From positions 186,001 through 250,000 of the forward strand of contig CAVRTM010000021.1 in the NCBI GenBank assembly GCA_963724015.1: DNA of 64,000 nucleotides. The letters are read 5' to 3'. How positions within the stretch are numbered: position 1 is the stretch's first letter; every line of letters starts with the position of its first letter. Made by a program: the position numbers and the translations under genes. This DNA is from CAVRTM01 sp963724015 (GTDB lineage Bacteria; Actinomycetota; Actinomycetes; Actinomycetales; Dermatophilaceae). This document shows positions 18,942 to 27,987 of the stretch, in pieces. The notes beneath the pieces are model-generated. The model had not been told where the DNA came from, ran no database searches, and saw nothing but the letters and a program-made list of their open reading frames with translations.

Positions 18942-18961
18942 CGAACTGCGATCAGTGTTCG
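18942..18961. promoter_or_regulatory. Inverted repeat between hydrolase and tetR-type gene
   Basis: CGAAC and GTTCG are separated by 10 bp. The site lies 19 bp from the hydrolase start, 47 bp before the regulator, and is a candidate TetR-family operator. Confidence 0.5.
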
Positions 18962-19007
18962 CGGAACCAGGCTGGGCGCTGGGAACGGCGTTTGCAAAGG
19001 AGCTTTC

Positions 19008-19712
19008 GTGGTCGAAGGTGTCAGTGACAGCATCTGGCTGCGGCCCGAACGCTCAGGCCGGGGCCCGGCGCCCGAGTACAGCCGTGCCGCTATCGCCGCA
19101 GCAGCAGTAGGGCTGGCTGACCGGGCCGGGCTCCCCAGGGTGACGATGCGTGCGGTGGCTGCAGCCGTCGGGGCCGGGCCGGCGTCGCTGTACCGCTACG
19201 TGGCCACCCGGGACGAGCTGATCGAGCTCATGGTCGACCAGGTCAACGGGGAGTTCGACTACGGGCAGCTCGGCTCCGGGAGCTGGGTGAGCGATCTGCT
19301 CACCCTGGCGCACCAGGGCCGAGCCATCTACCTGCGGCATCCGTGGCTGCTCGACCTCACGCGGCCAGACACCCACCTGGGGCCGCGCGCCCTGGACTAC
19401 CTCGAGCGCTCGCTGGCGGTGATGGACGAGCTGCCCGTGAGCGGCCAGGCCAAGCTCGAGTCCATCGGGTTGGTCAACGGCATGGTGCGTCAGCTGGTGG
19501 GCGCAGAGGTGCGCCGGCAGCACGATGGCCAGAGCCTGGCCCAGTGGCAGGTGTCGCTGGCCGCCTACCTCGCCGAGGTGGTGGCAGCCGGCGACCACCC
19601 GCACGTGGCTGCCGCCATCGCGGCGGGCGGACCGGTTGCCCGGACGTCACCGGAGGCCCCCCTGTTCGACCGTGCCGTGACCGCGCTCCTCACCGCCCTG
19701 CTGCCCACCTGA
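19008..19712 (+). CDS. TetR-family transcriptional regulator
   Basis: A 234-residue regulator. The N-terminal helix-turn-helix is VTMRAVAAAVGAGPASLYRYVATRDELIE (residues about 45-75 contain the recognition helix around GAGPASLYRYV), followed by a TetR_C-type ligand domain. The GTG at 19008 is chosen because AAAGGAGC ends 4 nt upstream. It is divergent from the alpha/beta hydrolase gene and probably represses it and itself; the inducer is unknown. Confidence 0.88.
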   Translation: MVEGVSDSIWLRPERSGRGPAPEYSRAAIAAAAVGLADRAGLPRVTMRAVAAAVGAGPASLYRYVATRDELIELMVDQVNGEFDYGQLGSGSWVSDLLTLAHQGRAIYLRHPWLLDLTRPDTHLGPRALDYLERSLAVMDELPVSGQAKLESIGLVNGMVRQLVGAEVRRQHDGQSLAQWQVSLAAYLAEVVAAGDHPHVAAAIAAGGPVARTSPEAPLFDRAVTALLTALLPT

Positions 19713-19751
19713 CGCGCGCGGCGACTGCGGGCGCCGGCCGGCCCGGGTGGG

Positions 19752-21248
19752 TTACAGGTCGGCGAGGAGGGCGACCGGCCGCTCGACGCCGTCGGCCACG
19801 AACCGCAGGAAGCCGCCGGCCGTGCCGCCGTCGCAGACCCGGTGGTCGAAGGTGAACGACAGCTGGGTCACCTTGCGCAGTGCCAGCTGACCCTCGTGCG
19901 CCCACGGCTTGTCGATGATCCGGCCGATGCCCAGCATCGCGGCTTCGGGGTGGTTGAGGATCGGCGTGGAGCCGTCGACGCCGAACACGCCGTAGTTGTT
20001 CAGCGTGAACGTCCCTCCGGTCATCTGCGCGGGCGTCAGCGCCCCCTGCCGGGCGAGGTCGGTGAGCTCGCGCAGCGCGCCGGCCAGCTCCGAGGTCGTC
20101 ATCGAGCCGGCGTCGTCGACCACGGGTACGACGAGCCCGCGCGGCGACTGCGCCGCGAAGCCGAGGTTGACCCGTGCCAGCTGCACGATCTCCTCCCGCT
20201 CGGTGTCGACCCGGGCGTTCAGCTCGGGGAAGCGGCGCAGCCCCGCCACGACGATGCGGGCCATCAGCGCCAGCACGCCGATGCCGGCGTCTGGTCGCAC
20301 CGCCCGGATCGCGTCCCTGGCCTCCATCAGCGCGGTCGCGTCGGCGTCGACCCAGGTGGTCGCGTCGGGGATCTCGCGGCGGCTGGTCGTCATCCGGTCG
20401 GCGATGGTCCGACGGACGCCGCGCAAGGGGATGTGCAGGTCCTCCGCGGGGCCAGCCGGCCGTGCCGCGGCGGTGGCGGGACCGGTCGGCCGCGCGACGG
20501 CGGCGACCCTCGCGGGAGCCGGCGTGCTGGCGGCGCCCAGGTCCGCAGCGGCGGGTGTGCGCACGGGGGAGGCCTCGGACGACCGGGCGATCGCCGCCTC
20601 CACGTCGCGGCGGCGCAGGATCTCATCCGGCGAGGCGGGAGTGAGGTGGGACAGGTCGATGCCGTGGTCGCGGGCCAGGCGCCGCACGATCGGCGAGATG
20701 ACCTGGACCGCGCGTGGCGCCGGGGCGTGTGCTGCCGGCGCGTCTGCGGCAGGGACGGGTGCGGCAGGGGCCGGTGTCGTGCCAGCCGGCGGGGTGGGCG
20801 CCGGCGCGGGAGGAGCGCCGACGCGGCGACGCCGGGTCCGACTGGTCTCGGCGGTGCCGTACCCGATGAGCACGGCGCCGGACCCGGCCTGCTCCTCCTC
20901 GCGGTACTGCGCCAGGGCAGCGGGCTCGTCGCCGGCGGGGTCCGGCGCGGGGCTCACCGCGCCGGCGGAGTCGGCCGGTCCGGCCGACCCGGCGGTCGCG
21001 ACCGACAGCAGTGGCGACCCGACGGCCAGCAGCTGGCCCGGCTCGCCGTACAGCTGGTGCACCCGCCCGGCGTGCGGGCAAGGGAGGTCCACGGTGGCCT
21101 TGGCGGTCTCGACCGTGACGACGACCTGGTCGACGACGACGTCGTCACCGACGGCGACGTGCCACTCCATGACCTCGGCCTCGGTCAGCCCCTCGCCGAG
21201 GTCGGGCAGCAGGAAGACGGCGGGGGACATCGCGGTCGCCACGCTCAT
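19752..21248 (-). CDS. bkdC: Dihydrolipoamide acyltransferase, E2 of a branched-chain 2-oxoacid dehydrogenase
   Basis: A 498-residue E2 subunit. Order: one lipoyl domain (lysine in VETAKATVDLP, near residue 45), an Ala/Pro-rich linker, an E3-binding domain (SPIVRRLARDHGIDLSHL), a second linker, and the catalytic core ending FTFDHRVCDGGTAGGF with the HxxxDG active site. It transfers the branched acyl group to CoA. The ATG overlaps the E1-beta stop as ATGA. No E3 gene is nearby; a shared lipoamide dehydrogenase is expected elsewhere. A pyruvate dehydrogenase role is possible but the E1 architecture and Lrp neighbour favour branched-chain substrates. Confidence 0.93.
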   Translation of the reverse strand: MSVATAMSPAVFLLPDLGEGLTEAEVMEWHVAVGDDVVVDQVVVTVETAKATVDLPCPHAGRVHQLYGEPGQLLAVGSPLLSVATAGSAGPADSAGAVSPAPDPAGDEPAALAQYREEEQAGSGAVLIGYGTAETSRTRRRRVGAPPAPAPTPPAGTTPAPAAPVPAADAPAAHAPAPRAVQVISPIVRRLARDHGIDLSHLTPASPDEILRRRDVEAAIARSSEASPVRTPAAADLGAASTPAPARVAAVARPTGPATAAARPAGPAEDLHIPLRGVRRTIADRMTTSRREIPDATTWVDADATALMEARDAIRAVRPDAGIGVLALMARIVVAGLRRFPELNARVDTEREEIVQLARVNLGFAAQSPRGLVVPVVDDAGSMTTSELAGALRELTDLARQGALTPAQMTGGTFTLNNYGVFGVDGSTPILNHPEAAMLGIGRIIDKPWAHEGQLALRKVTQLSFTFDHRVCDGGTAGGFLRFVADGVERPVALLADL

Positions 21249-22264
21249 GCGGCACCTCCGGCGACGAAGCGCAGGTCCGGCGCGTCGTCCCACTGCAGCC
21301 GCCCGATGGCGTCCAGCACCCGGTCGACACCGGGCAGGTGCACGTGCTCGAGCTTGGGCGCGGGGTAGGGGACGTCCAGCCCGCTGACCCGCAGCACCGG
21401 GGCGTGCAGGGCGTGGAAGGCGCGCTCCTGCACGCGGGAGGCGATCTCTGCCCCGACCCCGCCGAAGCCCTGCGCCTCCTGGATCACCACGCACCGACCG
21501 GTACGCCGCACCGACGCCACGACCGTCTCGTCGTCGAACGGCACGATCGTGCGCAGGTCGACGACCTCGACGTCCCATCCCTCGTCCGTGGCCGCCTCGG
21601 CCGCCTCGAGCGCGACGGGCACGCTCGGGCCGTAGGCCACCAGCGTGACGTCGCGGCCCTCGCGCCGCACCGCTGCGGTCCCGAACGGCGCCGCGCTGAC
21701 GGGCAGCTCGACCTCGGCCTTGCTCCAGTAGAGCCGCTTGGGCTCCATGAAGATCACGGGGTCGGGGTCGGCGATGGCCTCGCGCAGCAGCGAGTACGCG
21801 TCCTCGACGGTCGCCGGCGTGACGACCTTGAGCCCGGGGGTGTGCGCGTAGTAGGCCTCGCTGGAGTCGCAGTGGTGCTCCACGCCGCCGATGCCCCCGG
21901 CGTACGGCACGCGGATGACGAGCGGCAGGGACACGGCGCCGCGGGTGCGGTTGCGCATCTTGGCGACGTGCGAGGCGATCTGCTCGAAGGCGGGGTAGGC
22001 GAACGCGTCGAACTGCATCTCGACGACGGGGCGGAACCCGGCCATCGCCATGCCGACGGCGAACCCGACGATGCCCGACTCGGCCAGCGGGGTGTCGAAG
22101 CAGCGCTGCTCGCCGAAGTCACGGGCCAGGCCGTCGGTCACGCGGAAGACGCCGCCGAGGGTGCCGACGTCCTCGCCGAAGACCAGCACGTCCTCGTCCG
22201 CGGTCATCGCGTCGCGCAGGGCGCTGTTGAGCGCCCCGGCCATCGTCAGGGTCGTGGCGGCCAT
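21245..22264 (-). CDS. bkdB: Branched-chain 2-oxoacid dehydrogenase E1 beta subunit
   Basis: A 339-residue transketolase-like subunit that pairs with E1 alpha to decarboxylate 2-oxoisovalerate and related acids with thiamine diphosphate. Typical segments are LVFGEDVGTLGGVFRVTDGL, DTPLAESGIVGFAVGMA, EMQFDAFAYPAFEQ and RVPYAGGIGGVEHHCDSSEA. It overlaps E1 alpha by one base and E2 by ATGA, so the three subunits are translationally coupled. Frame intact. Confidence 0.95.
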   Translation of the reverse strand: MAATTLTMAGALNSALRDAMTADEDVLVFGEDVGTLGGVFRVTDGLARDFGEQRCFDTPLAESGIVGFAVGMAMAGFRPVVEMQFDAFAYPAFEQIASHVAKMRNRTRGAVSLPLVIRVPYAGGIGGVEHHCDSSEAYYAHTPGLKVVTPATVEDAYSLLREAIADPDPVIFMEPKRLYWSKAEVELPVSAAPFGTAAVRREGRDVTLVAYGPSVPVALEAAEAATDEGWDVEVVDLRTIVPFDDETVVASVRRTGRCVVIQEAQGFGGVGAEIASRVQERAFHALHAPVLRVSGLDVPYPAPKLEHVHLPGVDRVLDAIGRLQWDDAPDLRFVAGGAA

Positions 22265-23451
22265 CAGCGGCTCTCCTTCTGCGTCGCGGCGGCGTCGGCG
22301 GAGTCGGCCTCCGCCTCCAGCTCGGCCTGCACCTGGGCGCGCTGCTCCAGCAGCTGGGGGGTGGGGGTGGCGTAGACGTGGTCGAACAGCGACAGGGGGT
22401 CGACCTCGACGTCGGCGTTCATACGGGTGCGCACGTCGGCGGCGACCGCCTCGGCCTCGGCTGCCACCTGCGCGACGGCCTCGTCGTCCAGCAGGCCCTG
22501 CCCGCGCAGGTAGGCCTCGAGCCGGGCGATCGGGTCGCGGGCGAGCCAGCCGGTGACCTCCGCCTCGTCGCGGTAGCGCGTCGCGTCGTCGGCGTTGGTG
22601 TGGGCATCGAGGCGGTAGGTGTGCAGCTCGACGAGCACCGGCCCCTTGCCGGACCGCGCATGCGCCGCAGCCTTGTTCAGCACCGCGAGCACCGCCATGG
22701 GGTCGTTGCCGTCGACCTGCTCGGACGCGACCCCGTAGCCGATCCCCTTGTAGGACAGCGAGGGCGCTGCGGTCTGCTTCGAGAGCGGGACGCTGATCGC
22801 GTAGGTGTTGTTCTGGACGACGAACACGACCGGCGCCTTGAACACGGCGGCGAAGTTGAGCGCCTCGTGGAAGTCGCCCTCGCTGGTCGCGCCGTCACCG
22901 ACGAACGCCAGCGCCACCGAGCCGCGGCCCTTGCGCGCCTCGCCGTAGGCCAGCCCGGCGGCGTGGACCAGCTGGGTCGCGAGCGGCGTGCACTGCGGCG
23001 CGGTCTTCGTCGCCATCGGGTCGTAGCCGCAGTGGGCGTCGCCGCGCAGCAGCGTCAGGACCTCGATCGGGTCGATGCCGCGGGTGACCAGCGCGACCGA
23101 CTCGCGGTAGGTGGGAAAGGCCCAGTCGCCGGGCTGCAGCGCCAGCATCGCGCCGACCTGGCAGGCCTCCTGGCCGCGCGAGGAGGGGTAGACCGCGAGG
23201 CGTCCCTGCTTGGTGAGCGCCGTGGCCTGCACGTCGAAGCGCCGGCCGATCACCATGCGGCGGTAGGCCTCGACCAGCTGCTCCGGCGCCGGCTCGGCGT
23301 AGTCGTCGACGATCGTCTGCACGCGCTCGCCGGCGTCGTTGAGGAAGCGGACGGGCAGCGGTGCCGGGAGCAGCCCACGGGAGAACGGCGCATCCGTCAT
23401 GTCGGTCGTGGCGCTCGTGGTGGCGCCTGGTGCGCTGGTGTGCGTCGTCAT
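22264..23451 (-). CDS. bkdA: Branched-chain 2-oxoacid dehydrogenase E1 alpha subunit
   Basis: A 395-residue subunit with the thiamine diphosphate/Mg motif GDGATSEGDFHEALNFAAVF and NNTYAIS. It also has YPSSRGQEACQVG and AGLAYGEARKGRG. First gene of the operon. ATG 23451 is assumed, with AGGAGG 12 nt upstream; an internal ATG beginning MTDAPFSRG is an alternative start. Divergent from an Lrp-type regulator, as in known bkd loci where a BkdR activator responds to branched-chain amino acids. Confidence 0.94.
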   Translation of the reverse strand: MTTHTSAPGATTSATTDMTDAPFSRGLLPAPLPVRFLNDAGERVQTIVDDYAEPAPEQLVEAYRRMVIGRRFDVQATALTKQGRLAVYPSSRGQEACQVGAMLALQPGDWAFPTYRESVALVTRGIDPIEVLTLLRGDAHCGYDPMATKTAPQCTPLATQLVHAAGLAYGEARKGRGSVALAFVGDGATSEGDFHEALNFAAVFKAPVVFVVQNNTYAISVPLSKQTAAPSLSYKGIGYGVASEQVDGNDPMAVLAVLNKAAAHARSGKGPVLVELHTYRLDAHTNADDATRYRDEAEVTGWLARDPIARLEAYLRGQGLLDDEAVAQVAAEAEAVAADVRTRMNADVEVDPLSLFDHVYATPTPQLLEQRAQVQAELEAEADSADAAATQKESR

Positions 23452-23475
23452 CGAAGCGGTCGACCTCCTGGGCGA

Positions 23476-23514
23476 TGTGTCCCCAGATCGTGGCTGAACC
23501 GGTCATGCGACACA
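23476..23514. promoter_or_regulatory. TGTGTC...GACACA half-sites between bkdA and the Lrp gene
   Basis: TGTGTC (23476-23481) and GACACA (23509-23514) are inverted with a 33-bp centre spacing, about three helical turns. Lrp-type proteins bind several such sites as multimers, so this is a candidate regulatory region. Confidence 0.35.
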
Positions 23515-23557
23515 ATGGCCGCGGCAAACCAGAGACGATCGGCCACCAGGAGCGGGT

Positions 23558-24067
23558 ATGCCGGACCACACGTCCAACGACAAGGGCGGCTCCGCCGGGC
23601 GCTCCGGACGCTCGGCCCGGCCGCTGGACGACGCCGACCGCCGCATCCTCGGCGAGCTGGTGCGTGACGCCCGCACCTCGATCCGCACCCTGGCCGAGCG
23701 CATCCACATCTCGCGCGCCAACGCCTACGCGCGCGTCGACCGGCTGCTCGCCGACGGCGTCATCACCGGCTTCTCCGCGCGGATCTCTCCCGAGCGCGCG
23801 GGGCTGGGCACGTCGGCGTACGTGAGCCTGTCGATCGAGCAGAACTCGTGGCGGGAGGTGTCGGCGCGCCTGCGCGAGCTGCCGTTCGTCGAGCACGCCG
23901 CGATGCTCGGGGCCGACTTCGACGTCCTCGTCCTGGTCCGGGCGCCGGACAACGCCGCGCTGCGCGACGTGGTGCTCGAGCAGATCCAGGGCGTGCCCGG
24001 CATCAAGGCGACGCGGACGTGGCTGGTGTTCGACGAGTTCGAGGGGCGCGGCGCCGACTGGTCCTGA
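23558..24067 (+). CDS. Lrp/AsnC-family transcriptional regulator (BkdR-like)
   Basis: A 169-residue regulator with an N-terminal helix-turn-helix (LDDADRRILGELVRDARTS, then IRTLAERIHISRANAYARVD) and a C-terminal RAM domain (VEHAAMLGADFDVLVLVRAP). The first 20 residues are a Gly/Ser-rich extension. CAGGAG stands before the ATG. It is divergent from the branched-chain dehydrogenase operon and most likely controls it in response to branched-chain amino acids or oxoacids. Confidence 0.92.
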   Translation: MPDHTSNDKGGSAGRSGRSARPLDDADRRILGELVRDARTSIRTLAERIHISRANAYARVDRLLADGVITGFSARISPERAGLGTSAYVSLSIEQNSWREVSARLRELPFVEHAAMLGADFDVLVLVRAPDNAALRDVVLEQIQGVPGIKATRTWLVFDEFEGRGADWS

Positions 24068-24085
24068 CGCCCGCGCGCCCTCGAG

Positions 24086-24123
24086 CCCGCACCGGCCGGT
24101 CCGACGGGACCGGCCGGTGCGGG
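24086..24123. terminator. 17-bp bidirectional hairpin terminator
   Basis: CCCGCACCGGCCGGTCC pairs perfectly with its reverse complement across the tetraloop GACG. It lies between convergent stops (Lrp gene 24067, DUF4235 gene 24124) and can serve both. Confidence 0.8.
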
Positions 24124-24402
24124 TCAGCTGACCTTGTTCAGGCCCTTGGGGTCGTGGCCGGCGGCCTTGCGGTAGTACGCGGCCGCCTTGCGCGCCGCCA
24201 GCAGCCGGGCCACCCCGACGATCGCGCCGGACACGACGGCCCAGCCGATCGCCTCCTTCCAGGTGACCTCCGGGTCCTCCGGGTTCACCGGCGGCTCGTT
24301 GCCGGTGCCGAGCTTCCAGCCCGCCGTCGCCAGCTTCTTGGCGAGGAGGCCGGCGCCGATCGCCGCACCCGTCCCCAGGACCTTCCACACTGCTTCGCCC
24401 AC
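24124..24402 (-). CDS. DUF4235 small membrane-associated protein
   Basis: A 92-residue protein matching the DUF4235 pattern: an N-terminal hydrophobic segment (VWKVLGTGAAIGAGLLAKKL), a TGNEPPVNPEDPEVTW centre, and a second hydrophobic segment (GWAVVSGAIVGVARLLAA). Probably two membrane-spanning helices. Function unknown. The GTG start has GGGAG 6 nt upstream. Confidence 0.85.
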   Translation of the reverse strand: MGEAVWKVLGTGAAIGAGLLAKKLATAGWKLGTGNEPPVNPEDPEVTWKEAIGWAVVSGAIVGVARLLAARKAAAYYRKAAGHDPKGLNKVS

Positions 24403-24509
24403 GCCTGCACTCCCTCGTTCTTCGTCGGTCGAGTCTTCCCGTTCCGGCCAACCGGTGGCCGGCCCTGCTCGTGCTCGAGCCTGTCACGACCCAGGGTGTA
24501 CCGTCATCC

Positions 24510-24603
24510 CAGAACGACAGGGGAGCGCCCCACAGCGCTGAGAGTGCGGTCCGCCGCAGACCCTCGAACCTGCTCCGGTTAGCACCGGCGAAGGGAGTCG
24601 GGA
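24510..24603 (+). promoter_or_regulatory. TPP (thiamine pyrophosphate) riboswitch
   Basis: The THI-element core is present in order: GGGGAGCGCCCC, CGCTGAGAGTGCG (the CTGAGA motif), GCAGACCCTCGAACCTG, CCGGTTAGCACCGG and CGAAGGGA. Binding of TPP should reduce expression of the following ykoE-ykoDC genes. The hairpin at 24619-24660 is the likely expression platform. Confidence 0.95.
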
Positions 24604-24618
24604 CATCTCAGGTGCGCT

Positions 24619-24660
24619 CTCGCCGTACCCCCTCGCGGTCCGCCGCGAGGCACCGGCGAG
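24619..24660 (+). terminator. Hairpin downstream of the TPP aptamer
   Basis: An outer stem CTCGCCG/CGGCGAG encloses an inner perfect stem CCTCGCGG/CCGCGAGG with loop TCCG. No T-run follows. It is a candidate Rho-independent or pausing element of the riboswitch, 57 nt before the ykoE ATG. Confidence 0.5.
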
Positions 24661-24716
24661 GGCGTGCCACATCCCCCTCTGGAAATTGCAGCACCACTTC
24701 CAAGGGAGCAGGGCAC

Positions 24717-25386
24717 ATGAGCACACACCACCGCACGGGTCGCGCCGCCACGCCTTCGGGTGGGCCGCCGCGGACCGTTCCCGCCACCGGCCGCCCGTGG
24801 TCCTGGCGGGGCATCGACCTCATCACCGCCGCCATGCTGGCGGTCGCCTTCGGGGTCGTCTTCTGGGGCTTCGACACCTTCGTCTACCCCGCGGTCAGCG
24901 CCGCGACCGACCGCCTTCCCGCCGCTGGGGGCACTCACCCTCGGGGTGTGGCTGGTCCCCGCCGTCGTCGGCGGGCTGGTCGTCCGCCGCCCGGGCGCCG
25001 CCCTCTTCACCGAGCTGGTCGCGGCCAACGTCGAGCTGTTCCTCGGCAACAAGTGGGGCATCGCGGTCCTGCTCTCCGGGGTGCTGCAGGGGCTGGGCGT
25101 CGAGCTGGCGCTGGCCGCCGGGCGCTGGCGACGGTTCGGCCCGGTCACGGCCGTGGTCGGCGGCATCGTGGCCGCGGTGCTGGAGGTCGTCTGCTACGAG
25201 TGGTGGGCCTACACCCCCGACTACTCGCCGGCGTGGAGGGCCGTCTACCTGCTGTGCGGGGTCCTCTCCGGCGCCGTCATCGCCGGCCTCGGCGGCTGGG
25301 CGCTGGTGCGCTACCTCGCCCGCGCCGGCGCCCTGGACGCGTTCCCGGCCGGGCAGGAAGGCCGTGCGTCCGCCGCTGCCCGCTGA
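24717..25386 (+). CDS. ykoE: YkoE-type ECF substrate-binding (S) protein for a thiamine precursor (one frameshift)
   Basis: An integral membrane S component that captures thiamine or its hydroxymethylpyrimidine moiety for the ECF transporter. After an N-terminal hydrophilic stretch come about five to six helices, with the family segment FWGFDTFVYPAV, NVELFLGNKWGI and CYEWWAYTPDYSPAW. One extra base near 24905 shifts the frame; corrected length is 222 residues. GGGAGCAGGG precedes the ATG. The TPP riboswitch directly upstream supports the assignment. Confidence 0.9.
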
Positions 25387-27910
25387 GGCGGGCTCCCCAC
25401 CGGTTCCCGCGCCGCACACCCCGACCGGCGCGCGCGTCGACGTCGCCGACCTGACCTGGCGGCCGTTCGGGCGAGCGAGCGCCGTGCTGCCCGGCATCAG
25501 CCTGCAGCTGGAGCCCGGGGAGCGCGTCCTGCTGGCCGGGCCGAGCGGGTCGGGCAAGTCCACCCTGCTGCGCGCGCTCGCCGGGGTCCTCACCACGACC
25601 GAGACCGGTGAGCTCACCGGCACGGTCACGGTCGACGGGCGCGCCCCCGGCGACGGCGGCGCCTGCGTGGGCCTGCTCGTGCAGGACCCGGCCGACGCCG
25701 CGGTCGCCGGGCAGGCCGGCCGGGACGTGGCGTTCGGCCCCGAGAACCTCGGGCTGCCGCGGGACCGGATCTGGGCGACGGTCCGGGGCGCGCTCGCCGC
25801 GGTCGCGCTTCCCGTACGACGTCCACCACCCGGTCGGGGCGCTCTCCGGCGGGGAGGCGCAGCGCCTCGCGCTCGCCGGGGTGCTCGCGCTGGGTCCGCA
25901 CCTCGTCCTGCTCGACGAGCCCTCGGCGATGCTGGACCCCTCCACCGCCGCGGCCGTACGCCGGTCGGTCACCGACGCCGTGCGCCGAACCGGAGCCACC
26001 ATGGTGCTGGTCGAGCACCGGCTCGAGGCGTGGGCCGGCGAGGTGGACCGGCTGGTCGTCCTCGACGGCGGCCGGGCGGGTCGCCGCGGACGGCCCCGTC
26101 GTCCCGACGCTGGCCGCCCGCGCAGCCGAGCTCGCCGCCCACGGCGTCTGGGTGCCCGGCGTCGACGCGCCCGCCCCTCTCGCGGTGCCGACAGCGCTCG
26201 TGGCCCCGGTGGTGCGGCCCGCGTCGCCGGTCCCGGACCCTCCCGCGGACCCCGCCGAGCCGGGGCACGGGTCCGGGTTCGCCGTCCACACCGAGGCGGT
26301 GGGGGTCGTGCGGCGGCCGGCCGTCGGCCTGACCGCCGCCCGCGCGCCGCTGCCGCCGGTGCCTGCGCTCTGCGGCGTCGACGTCGGCGTCCGCGCCGGG
26401 GAGGTGCTCGCGGTCGTCGGCACCAGCGGCGCCGGGAAGTCCACGCTCACCGCCCTGCTCGCCGGCGTGGAGGCCCCGACGAGCGGGGCGGTGGTGGCGG
26501 CGGACTGGCTCGCCGGCGGCGCCGGGGCCTCGCCGGGGAGGTGGACCTCCTCGGAGCTGGCACGGCGGGTCGGCTGGGTGCCGCAGCAGGCCGAGCTCGC
26601 GGTCGTCTCCCGCACGGTGCGCGACGACGTGCTCAGCACCAGCCGCCTGCTCGGGCTCGACCAGGACGCCGCGGGGCGACGCGCCGACGCGCTGCTGGAG
26701 GTCCTCGGGCTGGCGCCCCTGGCCGGCACCGACCCCCACCGGCTCTCCGGCGGCGAGATGCGCCGGCTCGCCCTCGCCGGCGCGGTCGCCCACGGGCCGG
26801 CGGTGCTGGTCCTCGACGAGCCCACCGTCGGCCAGGACCGGCTCACCTGGGCGGCCGTCGCGGGCGTCGTCGTCGCAGCACGGTCCGCGGGCGTCGCCGT
26901 CGTCCTCGCCACCCATGACCCGCTGCTGGCCCGCCTCGCCGACCGCACCGTCCGCCTCGAGCGCGGCCGGGTGGTGTCGGCCGCGACCGCGCCGACCGCA
27001 ACCGCAGCGGCCGGAACCGTACGGCCGGAACCGCGCCGGCCGGTACGGCGCCGGCCGGTGCGGCGCCAACCGCGGCACCGACCGCTGCTGTGTCCACGCC
27101 CGCCGGCCGCCGCGCCGGGCGTTCCCGCAGTCCCCGCCGCCTCCGCCAGGACGCGCGGGCCTCGCCGCCGCGTGCGGACCTCTCTCCCTGCTCGCCGCGT
27201 CGGCGGTGCTGCTGGGCGGCTCGCTGTTCGTGCGCGACCTGCGCACCGCCCTCCTCGGGATCGGCGTCGAGCTGCTGCTCGCGCCGGCGGTCCTCGGCGT
27301 GCGCCGTGCGTCCTCGGTGCGGGGCAGGTCGGCCCGCGGCTCCACCGCCGGGGCGACCGCGCGCCGGCTCGCGCCCGGCGTCCTCGGTGTGCTGTCGGTC
27401 GCCTTCTCCAACTGGCTGCTCAGCCCGGCCCACGACGTCGCGGCCGGGGTGACCGCCGGGCTGCGGGTCGCGTTCTTCGTCGTACCGGGGGTGCTGCTCG
27501 CTGCCCGGGTCGACCCGTTCGTCCTCGGCGACCACCTCGGCCAGCGGTTGCGGCTGCCCGCGCGCCCGGTCGTCGCCGCGGTCGCGGCGCTGCAGCGGTT
27601 CGAGAGCCTGGACCAGCAGTGGCACCAGCTGCGCCGGACCCGCCGGGTCCGTGGCCTGGACGCGGGCCGGACGCCGCTGGCGCGGGCCCGGCAGGTCGGC
27701 GCGCTGACCGCAGGACTGCTCGTGCAGTCGCTGCGCCAGGCCGGGCGGATGGCGGTGGCGATGGAGGCGCGAGGCTTCTCCGCCCCGCGCGCGGAGGGGC
27801 GCCGGCGGACCTGGGCCGAGCCCGCGCCGTGGCGTCGCGCGGACTCCCTGATGATGGCGCTGGGACTGGCCGTGGCCGCCGTACCGGCCCTGCTGTGGTT
27901 CGCGCGGTGA
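25364..27910 (+). CDS. ykoD: ECF transporter: duplicated ATPase (YkoD) apparently fused to the transmembrane T component (YkoC), three frameshifts
   Basis: Two ABC ATPase domains occur in tandem: the first with Walker A GPSGSGKST, signature LSGGEAQR and LVLLDEP; the second with GTSGAGKST, LSGGEMRR and VLVLDEP. A basic Pro/Arg linker then leads to a CbiQ/EcfT-like membrane domain (LSLLAASAVLLGGSLF onward, with the RRTRRVRGLDAG coupling region). Extra bases near 25812, 26075 and 27150 break the frame; with these removed, no stop separates ATPase and membrane parts, so one 847-residue polypeptide results. A separate ykoC starting near 27090 cannot be excluded. The GTG overlaps ykoE by 23 nt and has AGGAAGG. 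Confidence 0.85.
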
Positions 27911-27975
27911 GCCGTCGGCGCGCTGGCGCGTCCACCGGCGCGCCTCGTCCGGTGAACACGGAGTTTCCCCGCAGG

Positions 27976-27981
27976 TAATCT
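27976..27981 (+). promoter_or_regulatory. -10 hexamer TAATCT, leaderless acyl-CoA synthetase gene
   Basis: TAATCT ends 6 nt before the GTG at 27988; no ribosome binding site is present. Confidence 0.55.
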
Positions 27982-27987
27982 CAGCGC

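Noticed and set aside
27090..27910. Separate ykoC starting at GTG 27090.
   Set aside because: That frame would need two further insertions to reach the membrane domain, whereas continuing from the ATPase frame needs one.
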